A stretch of DNA of 64,000 nucleotides, from the NCBI RefSeq assembly GCF_019802255.1, contig NZ_JAHYSS010000002.1:682001-746000 (forward strand), given 5' to 3'. Both the position numbers and the translations under genes were made by a program. Source of the stretch: Pedobacter polysacchareus (GTDB taxonomy: Bacteria; Bacteroidota; Bacteroidia; Sphingobacteriales; Sphingobacteriaceae). This document shows positions 34,737 to 41,510 of this stretch, in pieces. Below the pieces are notes generated by a model that saw only the letters and a list, made by a program, of their open reading frames with translations, did not search any database and was not told where the DNA came from. Position 1 is the stretch's first letter, and each line of letters begins with the position of its first letter.

Positions 34737-35288
34737 TTATAAAGCTTCAGATACTACTTCTTTCACTTCAGGAACCATACGCTGTAATAAATTCTGGATA
34801 CCAGATTTTAACGTAATGGTAGAAGATGGACATCCACTGCATGAACCTCTAAGCTCTACAGTAACCACACCTTCGTCAAATGATTTATAGCTGATTGCAC
34901 CACCATCCTGCTCTACTGCCGGACGAACGTAGTCGTGCAGGATTTGCTGGATTTTGATTTCGATATCCGTTCCAGTGAATGCTGGAGCAGCTTCGTCAGT
35001 TTCTTCTTTGATTTTATATTCTGATTCTACTGCACCTTTTACGAATTCTTTCAGGATTGGCTCAATATCAGCCCATTCTGCATCTTCCGTCTTGGTAATG
35101 GTGACAAAGTTACTCGCAAAAAAAACGCCGTTTACAAAGTTGAACTTGAACAGTTCCTTTGCAAAAGGAGATAGCTCAGCACTCTCTTTAGTCGCAAAAT
35201 CTTCACTGCCGTTGATCAATAATTTATTGACCATGAATTTCATGGTGGCAGGGTTAGGGGTTTGTTCTGTATATACGTTGATCGTCAT
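34737..35288 (-). CDS. NifU family iron-sulfur scaffold (Nfu type)
   Basis: A 183-residue protein with an N-terminal Nfu_N domain (INVYTEQTPNPATMKFMVNK) and a C-terminal NifU domain with the cluster ligands CSGCPSSTITLK. Nfu proteins receive [4Fe-4S] clusters and pass them to apo-enzymes. The fusion of both domains is the common bacterial layout. It is a single gene, expressed toward the terminator at 34684. Likely clients in this window include MtaB and LutB. Confidence 0.92.
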   Translation of the reverse strand: MTINVYTEQTPNPATMKFMVNKLLINGSEDFATKESAELSPFAKELFKFNFVNGVFFASNFVTITKTEDAEWADIEPILKEFVKGAVESEYKIKEETDEAAPAFTGTDIEIKIQQILHDYVRPAVEQDGGAISYKSFDEGVVTVELRGSCSGCPSSTITLKSGIQNLLQRMVPEVKEVVSEAL

Positions 35289-35365
35289 TGTCTTTTTTTC
35301 TTACAAAAATAAATAATTCAAAGCTGCAAATTACGGTATCGATGTCTGTTTTAGGTCATTAATTC

Positions 35366-36712
35366 CTAGAAGACACCTGTGTAGTTAAATGGGGTAATTT
35401 TCTTTAATTCTGCTTTTATCGTGTCGTTTACCGCTAAACCATCAATAAAGGTGGCCATCGTGTCTGCTGTGATCTTTTGATTGGTGCGTGTCAGGTCTTT
35501 TAAAGCCTCGTAAGGGTTCGGGTAAGCCTCTCTTCTCAACACGGTTTGAATCGCTTCTGCAACCACTGCCCAGTTGTTTTCCAGGTCAGCTGCAATCGCA
35601 TCATTGTTCAGGATGATTTTGTTTAAACCTTTAAGCGTAGAAACCATGGCAATTACGGTATGTGCCATAGGAACACCTACATTTCTCAATACTGTAGAAT
35701 CGGTCAAGTCTCTTTGTAAACGGGAGATGGGTAATTTTGCAGCTAAGAATTCGAATAAAGCATTTGCCAATCCTGCATTTCCTTCTGCATTTTCAAAATC
35801 AATCGGGTTTACTTTATGCGGCATGGCCGATGAACCTACTTCTCCTTCTTTAATTCTTTGTTTGAAGTAGTTTTTAGAGATGTATGCCCAGATGTCACGA
35901 TCAAGATCGATAATGATGTTATTGATGCGTTTCAAAGCATCACATTGTGCTGCAAACTGATCGTAATGTTCAATCTGTGTAGTATGCTGTGCACGTGTTA
36001 ATCCCAATACTTCGTTCACGAAGTGGTTAGAAAAATCTACCCAGTTTACATTTGGATAAGCAATGTGGTGTGCGTTGAAATTACCTGTAGCACCGCCAAA
36101 TTTTGCGCTGTTAGGGATGTTTTTTAAGTTGTTTAACTGAATTTCTAAACGTTCTGCAAATACCAGGAATTCTTTACCCAATTTAGTAGGTGAAGCAGGT
36201 TGTCCATGCGTAAATGCCAATAATGGAACATCTTTCCACTCTGTGGCCAGTTCTTTAATCTTGCTGATTAAATTGCTGATATTAGGATAATATACTTCGT
36301 TTAAGGCCAGCTTAAAGGTGTAAGGAATTGCAGTGTTGTTGATGTCCTGAGAAGTCAATCCAAAATGGATGAATTCTTTGTAATCCTGGAAGCCTAAATC
36401 GTCAAATTGTTTTTTGATGAAATACTCAACCGCCTTCACATCATGGTTGGTTACTTTCTCCGTGTCTTTAATTTCCTGCGCATGTACATCTGAGAATTGC
36501 TCATGAATCAGACGCAGTTTACTATAATTGGATTTATCAAATTTCGCTAATCCAGGTAGTCCGATTTCACATAGTGAAATGAAATACTCTACTTCCACAT
36601 ATACCCTGTATTTAATTAAGGCAGATTCAGAAAAGTACTTAGACAGGCTTTCAGTTGTATTTCTATAACGGCCATCTATTGGAGATATAGCTTGTAATGG
36701 TGATAAATTCAT
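35366..36712 (-). CDS. purB: adenylosuccinate lyase
   Basis: A 448-residue fumarase/aspartase-superfamily enzyme. The signature is SSAMPHKVNPIDFENAEGNA; HFGLTSQDINNTAIPY and FTHGQPASPTKLGKE are the other conserved blocks, with active-site His and Ser in these segments. It cleaves SAICAR and adenylosuccinate in purine synthesis. Length fits the E. coli-type PurB. It is a single gene on the minus strand; no signal of local regulation is visible. Confidence 0.95.
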   Translation of the reverse strand: MNLSPLQAISPIDGRYRNTTESLSKYFSESALIKYRVYVEVEYFISLCEIGLPGLAKFDKSNYSKLRLIHEQFSDVHAQEIKDTEKVTNHDVKAVEYFIKKQFDDLGFQDYKEFIHFGLTSQDINNTAIPYTFKLALNEVYYPNISNLISKIKELATEWKDVPLLAFTHGQPASPTKLGKEFLVFAERLEIQLNNLKNIPNSAKFGGATGNFNAHHIAYPNVNWVDFSNHFVNEVLGLTRAQHTTQIEHYDQFAAQCDALKRINNIIIDLDRDIWAYISKNYFKQRIKEGEVGSSAMPHKVNPIDFENAEGNAGLANALFEFLAAKLPISRLQRDLTDSTVLRNVGVPMAHTVIAMVSTLKGLNKIILNNDAIAADLENNWAVVAEAIQTVLRREAYPNPYEALKDLTRTNQKITADTMATFIDGLAVNDTIKAELKKITPFNYTGVF

Positions 36713-36799
36713 GGATATTAAGATTGTTTATAGCCGCGAAGTTACGTATTATTAGCCGTTTTTGGGAATGGAAGGCGCGCTAATTGAAGTTCAGGGCAC

Positions 36800-36835
36800 A
36801 AAAAAAGGCTTTGGAATAGTCCAAAGCCTTTTTTT
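36800..36835 (-). terminator. terminator after the first small lipoprotein gene
   Basis: AAAAAAAGGCTTTGGA with TCCAAAGCCTTTTTTT forms a perfect stem of about 16 bp and a 4-base loop (ATAG). It is symmetric, with T tracts on both strands, and lies just past the stop of the lipoprotein gene at 36852. Confidence 0.85.
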
Positions 36836-36851
36836 GTGGAGTTAATTAAAA

Positions 36852-37064
36852 CTAGTGAGCAGCTGGTTTAGCAACTTCAGTAGTAGTTTTAACAACTGTA
36901 TCTTTTACTGTAGAATCAACAACGTTAGTATCAACTGTAGTTACAACAGCACCTGAGTCAGTTAATGTAGTGTCAGTTGATTCACCTTTTTTCTCTGATG
37001 AACAAGCTGCTACTGATAAAGTGATTGCTAATGCTGCGAAACCTAATTTAAATGCGTTTTTCAT
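36852..37064 (-). CDS. small Thr-rich lipoprotein, copy 1
   Basis: A 70-residue lipoprotein starting MKNAFKLGFAALAITL; lipobox VAAC with Cys21. After the Cys comes SSEKKGES and a Thr/Val/Asp-rich tail (TLTDSGAVVTTVDTN..) with a short KPAAH end. A longer frame from 37175 would include the promoter and is rejected. The first 56 residues are identical to copy 2 at 37516. A conserved motif shared with the sigma-factor promoter lies 38-67 bases upstream. It is likely an envelope-stress or surface protein of unknown function. Confidence 0.8.
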   Translation of the reverse strand: MKNAFKLGFAALAITLSVAACSSEKKGESTDTTLTDSGAVVTTVDTNVVDSTVKDTVVKTTTEVAKPAAH

Positions 37065-37101
37065 TATATTTTGTTTAAATGTTAAATAATCAATTTTGTA
37101 G

Positions 37102-37131
37102 ATTAATACCCTATATCCGAAAAGGTAACCC
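37102..37131 (-). promoter_or_regulatory. shared bipartite promoter motif, copy 1
   Basis: On the minus strand: GGGTTACC, 14 bases, then GTATTAAT. The same two blocks with exactly the same 14-base spacing occur at 37768-37797 (minus) and 37910-37939 (plus). Read as -35 and -10 of an alternative sigma factor. Confidence 0.65.
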
Positions 37132-37230
37132 AGGTAATCCAATTTATTTTTATTTTTTTCAAATTTATTTTTCAAGGCCTGGAATCAGGGAGAAAGTGGG
37201 CATTTATTGGTTTCGGATGCAGAAAAGGAA

Positions 37231-37380
37231 AGCTCGGGAAGAGACCTGAATTTTTATAGGGGCTGGGAGAGGTTCGGATAGGGGCTGGGTAGCAGAGACT
37301 AACCTAACCCTAGTGAACCCTAACCGACCCCCTTCCGATAGCTATTATAAGGCCCTTCTCTTCCCGAACCCTTCCCGAAC
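37231..37380. repeat. GC-rich nested inverted-repeat element
   Basis: In a 450-base gap without genes (37065-37515), this stretch is clearly richer in G and C than its surroundings. TCGGGAAGAG (37234-37243) pairs with CTCTTCCCGA (37358-37367). Inside it, TCGGATAGGGGCTGGG (37274-37289) pairs imperfectly with CCGACCCCCTTCCGA (37324-37338). ATAGGGGCTGGG also occurs twice directly (37256 and 37278). The single-stranded centre is made of CCTAACCC/GAACCCTAAC-like runs. It could be a mobile palindromic element or a structured RNA. Confidence 0.45.
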
Positions 37381-37465
37381 ACTACCTGGTCTTTTTATCC
37401 TGAAAATGAATGGAGGGTTTGGGGATTTCTGCGGAATATAGCGGCAGTAAAAATATAAATGCAAC

Positions 37466-37499
37466 AAAAAAGGTGCTGGATTTCTCCAGCACCTTTTTT
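37466..37499 (-). terminator. terminator after the second small lipoprotein gene
   Basis: AAAAAAGGTGCTGGA with TCCAGCACCTTTTTT, a 15-bp perfect stem with the loop TTTC; T tracts on both strands. It lies just past the stop at 37516. Confidence 0.85.
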
Positions 37500-37515
37500 G
37501 ATTAGCCTTTTGAGC

Positions 37516-37731
37516 TTATTTTTTAGTTACAGTGTCAGTAGCAACAGTAGTAGTTTTTACAGTAGTATCTTTTACTGTAGAATCAACAACGTTAGTATCA
37601 ACTGTAGTAACAACAGCACCTGAATCAGTTAATGTAGTATCAGTTGATTCACCTTTTTTTTCTGATGAACAAGCTGCTACTGATAAAGTGATTGCTAAAG
37701 CTGCAAAGCCTAATTTAAATGCGTTTTTCAT
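37516..37731 (-). CDS. small Thr-rich lipoprotein, copy 2
   Basis: A 71-residue lipoprotein identical to copy 1 over its first 56 residues (same lipobox Cys21, same SSEKKGES and Thr/Val/Asp-rich region) and differing only in the last 15 (TVKTTTVATDTVTKK). It faces away from the sigma-factor gene, and the two genes share a 207-base intergenic region with one copy of the GGGTTACC-N14-GTATTAAT motif for each direction. The near-identity points to a recent duplication or gene conversion. Function unknown; probably a member of the sigma regulon. Confidence 0.82.
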   Translation of the reverse strand: MKNAFKLGFAALAITLSVAACSSEKKGESTDTTLTDSGAVVTTVDTNVVDSTVKDTTVKTTTVATDTVTKK

Positions 37732-37767
37732 TATAAGTCTATTTTAAATAATTAATTAATTTTGCAG

Positions 37768-37797
37768 ATTAATACCTGAAAGATTAAAAGGTAACCC
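37768..37797 (-). promoter_or_regulatory. shared bipartite promoter motif, copy 2
   Basis: GGGTTACC-N14-GTATTAAT on the minus strand, 36 bases before the start of lipoprotein copy 2. GGATT lies nine bases further upstream, as in copy 1. Confidence 0.65.
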
Positions 37798-37909
37798 GCT
37801 CAATCCAAAAAAAAATAAAATATTTTTATTTGACGAATTTGGATCTTCAGACGTTATGTTAAGGTATTAGGGAAAGATCAGAAAAAAGTATTTTTTTTTG
37901 GTTAACATT

Positions 37910-37939
37910 GGGTTACCATTCACGTATAAATGTATTAAT
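37910..37939 (+). promoter_or_regulatory. shared bipartite promoter motif at the sigma-factor gene
   Basis: GGGTTACC (37910-37917), 14 bases, GTATTAAT (37932-37939) on the plus strand. Outside the two blocks the sequence differs from the lipoprotein promoters, so this match is not simply a duplication. The second block touches the start codon, which implies a leaderless message or a binding site that overlaps the start. Confidence 0.65.
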
Positions 37940-37941
37940 TG

Positions 37942-38508
37942 GTGAGTAATAAGTTAAGCAGTTCAGTTCCAACAGATAGAGAGGTAGTTTTAGGGATACT
38001 AAATGACTCGGAAGATACGCTAAATAAACTGTACACCGGATATTTTCCGATGGTATTGCAGTTTATCCTGAATAATAACGGTGATGAGGATGATGCAAAA
38101 GACGTGTATCAGGAAGGAATCATCGTATTATACAATAAAATAAAAGGCGGAAATTTTGAATTGAGCAGTAAGCTAAAGACCTATATATACTCAGTTTGCA
38201 GAAGGATTTGGTTGAAGAAACTTTCCCAGGAAAGCCGGAAAACCAATAACATCTCGGATTTTGAGGATATCATGGCAGTAGAGGTAGATTTGGAGCATCA
38301 TGAAGAAAAAGATCAGCAGTTTGATAAAATGAACGATGCGCTTCTTCATCTTGGTGAACCCTGCAAAACCATTATTCAGGATTTTTACATCAACGGTCTG
38401 TCTATGCAGGAAATTTGTGAGAAATTTGGCTATACCAATACGGATAATGCCAAGACTCAAAAATATAAATGCTTACAACGGCTGAAGAAATTGTTTTTTC
38501 AAGTTTAA
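37942..38508 (+). CDS. RNA polymerase sigma-70 family factor (ECF-like)
   Basis: About 188 residues. Region 2 is LNKLYTGYFPMVLQFI through DDAKDVYQEGIIVLYNKI; region 4 is EICEKFGYTNTDNAKTQKYK. This is the two-region layout of extracytoplasmic-function factors. No ATG exists before region 2, so translation starts at GTG 37942 or TTG 37939. The downstream membrane protease begins seven bases after the stop and looks like its membrane partner. Its own upstream region carries the motif also found before the two lipoprotein genes, suggesting autoregulation. Confidence 0.88.
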   Translation: MSNKLSSSVPTDREVVLGILNDSEDTLNKLYTGYFPMVLQFILNNNGDEDDAKDVYQEGIIVLYNKIKGGNFELSSKLKTYIYSVCRRIWLKKLSQESRKTNNISDFEDIMAVEVDLEHHEEKDQQFDKMNDALLHLGEPCKTIIQDFYINGLSMQEICEKFGYTNTDNAKTQKYKCLQRLKKLFFQV

Positions 38509-38515
38509 AGGTGAT

Positions 38516-39604
38516 ATGAGAAACGAGATTGAGTTAGAGGGTATAATTGAAGATTATTTAAATGGCAAACTTTCTGAGACAGAAAGAGTAGCTTTTGAGC
38601 AGCTTCGCAAGAATGATCCAACGGTGGATCATAAAGTAGTTGCGCATAAGGTTTTTCTGGATTCTTTAGGAGAGTATGCAAATAAGATGGATTTAAAAGC
38701 GAAAATGGATCGCGCCCATGCAGAAATTGACGTGGAGCGCTTAACAGAAACGTTAAGACCTCATCCTTCCCGTATCATTAACTTATGGAGAAAAAATAAA
38801 GCAGCGATCGCCGTTGCCGCTTCTTTCATCCTGTTAACGATTGTAACCGTTTACTCTATCCAGCAAAACACCAAACAAATTGGTAGCGTAGAGCTGGTGA
38901 GCAGGGAATTGACGAAGATTAAAAATTCTCAAAGCAGCCTGATCAGAATTATCAATTCTAAAAATACACCTAAAAATGTGAAACCTGCCAATTTTGGAGG
39001 AACAGGCTTTGCATTAACTGCCAACGGTTATTTGCTAACCAATCTGCATGTGGTAGATGGCGCTGATTCTGTATATGTTCAGGACAGTAAAGGGGATTCA
39101 TATAAAGCTAAAGTAGTCAGAACAGATTCTCAATATGACCTGGCCATTTTAAAAATTACAGATCGCTCCTTCAGCCCGCTTTCTAACCTTCCTTACCGAT
39201 TGAAACAAAGTGGAATAGGCATGGGAGATGTGGTATATACTTTGGGTTTCCCTAAAGATGATGCCGTATTTGGCGAAGGTTACGTGAGCTCAAAAACAGG
39301 TTATAATGGCGATACCACACAATATCAGGTGGCTATTCCTGTAAATCCGGGGAATAGTGGTGGTCCTTTATTAGACCATCAGGGTAACATCATCGGAGTC
39401 ATCTCAGCGAAAGAAAAACAAGTAGATGGGGCTACGTTTGCCATTAAATCAAAATATATTCAAGAGGCTTTAAACTCTATTCCTAATGATTCTTTAGGTA
39501 AAAAAGTCGCTTTTAATAAAAGAAATTCTTTGCAAGGCCTGAGCAGAAACAAGCAGGTGCAGAAAATACAGGATTATGTGTTCATGATCAAAGTATACAA
39601 ATAG
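38516..39604 (+). CDS. membrane-anchored S1C-type serine protease with anti-sigma-like N terminus
   Basis: A 362-residue protein in three parts. Residues 1-90 are cytoplasmic, with the IEDYLNGKLSETERVAFEQL pattern typical of Bacteroidota anti-sigma factors. One membrane helix follows (about 96-115). The periplasmic part is a trypsin-like DegP/HtrA-type domain with catalytic H178 (TNLHVVDG), D208 (YDLAILKI) and S281 (PGNSGGPLL). No PDZ domain is seen. It is translated with the sigma factor, so it may hold the sigma at the membrane and link release to periplasmic proteolysis. That role is inference; the protease call is firm. Confidence 0.88.
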   Translation: MRNEIELEGIIEDYLNGKLSETERVAFEQLRKNDPTVDHKVVAHKVFLDSLGEYANKMDLKAKMDRAHAEIDVERLTETLRPHPSRIINLWRKNKAAIAVAASFILLTIVTVYSIQQNTKQIGSVELVSRELTKIKNSQSSLIRIINSKNTPKNVKPANFGGTGFALTANGYLLTNLHVVDGADSVYVQDSKGDSYKAKVVRTDSQYDLAILKITDRSFSPLSNLPYRLKQSGIGMGDVVYTLGFPKDDAVFGEGYVSSKTGYNGDTTQYQVAIPVNPGNSGGPLLDHQGNIIGVISAKEKQVDGATFAIKSKYIQEALNSIPNDSLGKKVAFNKRNSLQGLSRNKQVQKIQDYVFMIKVYK

Positions 39605-39628
39605 AAATTTTCTTTATCAATCATTGGA

Positions 39629-39668
39629 AAGACCCTATCGCTGATCTCGCTATAGGGTCTTCTTTTTT
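39629..39668 (+). terminator. terminator after the sigma-protease operon
   Basis: AAGACCCTAT (39629-39638) pairs with ATAGGGTCTT (39652-39661) with extra pairing in the loop (CGC/GCG), followed by a T-rich tract. It closes the two-gene operon. Confidence 0.8.
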
Positions 39669-39759
39669 TAAGTCATTTTTTCTGAGTTCTTTCTTAAAAA
39701 TTCCTAGTTTTATACTTAAAGCGGAATTAATTTAAGAACGAAGGCCTAATTAGGAAAAC

Positions 39760-40707
39760 ATGGATTTTGGAAAGGTTGCAGCGGATGAACTTCAAACGAT
39801 AGATTTTACATTGCCGGCGGATGGCCAGCAAACTGCGCTGACTTTGCCCGGTAAACCGGCCTTAAAAACACCAGCTTTTTATGTGGGCTGTGCAAAATGG
39901 GGTAGAAAAGAATGGTTGAATATGATTTATCCAGCCAAAACTAAAGAAGCCAATTTCCTGGATGAATATGTGAAGCATTTTAATGCAATAGAACTGAATG
40001 CTGTTTTCTATAGTTTGCCGAAACCTGAACAAATCCGGAAATGGAAAGAAAAGGCCGCTTTGAATGCTAAGCATGGTTTTCTTTTTTGTCCGAAGTTTTC
40101 TCAATCGATCAGCCATTTAAAAAGGCTAAAAGGGGCAGAGGCGGCTACGGATATTTTCCTCTCTGGTATCTCAGAATTTGGGGAATACCTCGGACCTTGC
40201 TTTCTTCAGATGGGAGATAATTTTGGACCGAAAAATAAAGAAGTCTTACAAGCCTATCTCGAATCGCTGCCCGCAGATTTATCCATGTTCGTAGAGCTTA
40301 GAAATCCAGAATGGTTTTCAATTGAAAGTAACCGAAAACCGCTTTTTGAAATGCTGGCCAGCTTAAATAAGGGAGCTGCAATTACCGATGCCAGCGGCAG
40401 AAGGGACGTGATCCACATGGAACTGACGATCCCAGAAGTGTTCATTCGATTTGTAGGGAATGGCGCAGATTTTAAAGCCTCAGATGAAGCCAGAATTGAT
40501 GAATGGGTCAAGCGTCTTAAAGTATGGCTAGGTGAGGGGCTAGAAAATGTTTACTTCTTTTTGCATCAGCACGATGAAAAAGATACACCAATTCTTGCCA
40601 ATTATACCATCAAAGCATTTAACAAGCATTTAGGCAGTGACCTTCCGGAAATTAATTTCTTAGGCGGGAAAAATGGAGAAATTACAAAAGACCCACAATT
40701 ATTCTAA
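39760..40707 (+). CDS. DUF72 domain-containing protein
   Basis: A 315-residue TIM-barrel protein of the DUF72/YecE family. Family marks are FYVGCAKWGRKEWLNMIYP at the start of the domain (residues ~45-65), FNAIELNAVFYSLPKPE and MFVELRNPEWFS. The first 40 residues are an extra lead. The biochemical function of DUF72 is not established. It is a single gene between the sigma operon and peroxiredoxin. Confidence 0.88.
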   Translation: MDFGKVAADELQTIDFTLPADGQQTALTLPGKPALKTPAFYVGCAKWGRKEWLNMIYPAKTKEANFLDEYVKHFNAIELNAVFYSLPKPEQIRKWKEKAALNAKHGFLFCPKFSQSISHLKRLKGAEAATDIFLSGISEFGEYLGPCFLQMGDNFGPKNKEVLQAYLESLPADLSMFVELRNPEWFSIESNRKPLFEMLASLNKGAAITDASGRRDVIHMELTIPEVFIRFVGNGADFKASDEARIDEWVKRLKVWLGEGLENVYFFLHQHDEKDTPILANYTIKAFNKHLGSDLPEINFLGGKNGEITKDPQLF

Positions 40708-40760
40708 AAAGTATACTAAATTTGTAGATATTATAATTTATACCCTAAAACCACACAATT

Positions 40761-41396
40761 ATGAGTTTAAGAATAGGGGACGTAGCGCCCAACTTTAAAG
40801 CAGAAACTTCCATCGGGAACATCGATTTTTATGAATTCTTAGGAGATAGCTGGGGTGTTTTATTCTCTCATCCGGCGGATTATACTCCGGTATGTACCAC
40901 TGAACTTGGTCGTACCGCTTCTCTAAAAGGTGAATTCGAAAAAAGAAATGTAAAAGTACTGGCCTTAAGCGTAGATTCAGCAGAATCACATAAAGGATGG
41001 ATCAAGGATATCAATGAAACACAAAATACCAATGTAGAGTTCCCAATCATTGCGGATGAAGATAAAAAGATCGCAGATCTTTATGATATGATCCACCCAA
41101 ATGCTTCGGAAACTTTAACTGTGCGTTCTTTATTTGTGATTTCGCCAGATAAAAAAGTGAAATTGATGCTGACTTACCCAGCTTCTACCGGAAGGAACTT
41201 TGATGAAGTATTGAGAGTCATTGATTCTTTACAGCTCACCGCTAAATACAGTGTTGCTACGCCAGCAGATTGGAAAGATGGTGATGATGTAGTAGTCATG
41301 AACAGCATCAAAACTGAAGATATTCCTGCAAAATTCCCAAAAGGATATAAAGAAATTAAGCCTTATTTACGAATGACACCTCAGCCAAATAAATAG
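40761..41396 (+). CDS. 1-Cys peroxiredoxin (Prx6 type)
   Basis: A 211-residue peroxidase. The active site is HPADYTPVCTTELG with peroxidatic Cys45, the only Cys in the protein, so this is a 1-Cys enzyme. The long C-terminal half (TPADWKDGDDVVV, KGYKEIKPYLRMTPQP) is typical of the Prx6 branch and mediates dimer contacts. It reduces hydrogen peroxide and organic hydroperoxides in the cytoplasm. A strong terminator follows. Confidence 0.95.
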   Translation: MSLRIGDVAPNFKAETSIGNIDFYEFLGDSWGVLFSHPADYTPVCTTELGRTASLKGEFEKRNVKVLALSVDSAESHKGWIKDINETQNTNVEFPIIADEDKKIADLYDMIHPNASETLTVRSLFVISPDKKVKLMLTYPASTGRNFDEVLRVIDSLQLTAKYSVATPADWKDGDDVVVMNSIKTEDIPAKFPKGYKEIKPYLRMTPQPNK

Positions 41397-41428
41397 CTGT
41401 TCGTTAATTCCTATTGGGTTATTTTAGG

Positions 41429-41467
41429 AAAACGCCCCAAAAATCGTCTGGATTTTTGGGGCGTTTT
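41429..41467. terminator. strong bidirectional terminator after peroxiredoxin
   Basis: A perfect 17-bp stem, AAAACGCCCCAAAAATC with GATTTTTGGGGCGTTTT, loop GTCTG. Symmetric ends serve both the peroxiredoxin and the convergent DUF2723 gene. Confidence 0.9.
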
Positions 41468-41510
41468 CTATTTTAATCGTATGGATTTGTTTTAGAAACC
41501 TGGGGAGCAA

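Noticed and set aside
37065..37175. 37-residue N-terminal extension of small lipoprotein copy 1
   Set aside because: It would place the conserved promoter motif inside the coding region and put a lipoprotein signal peptide in mid-protein; copy 2 starts at the equivalent internal ATG.
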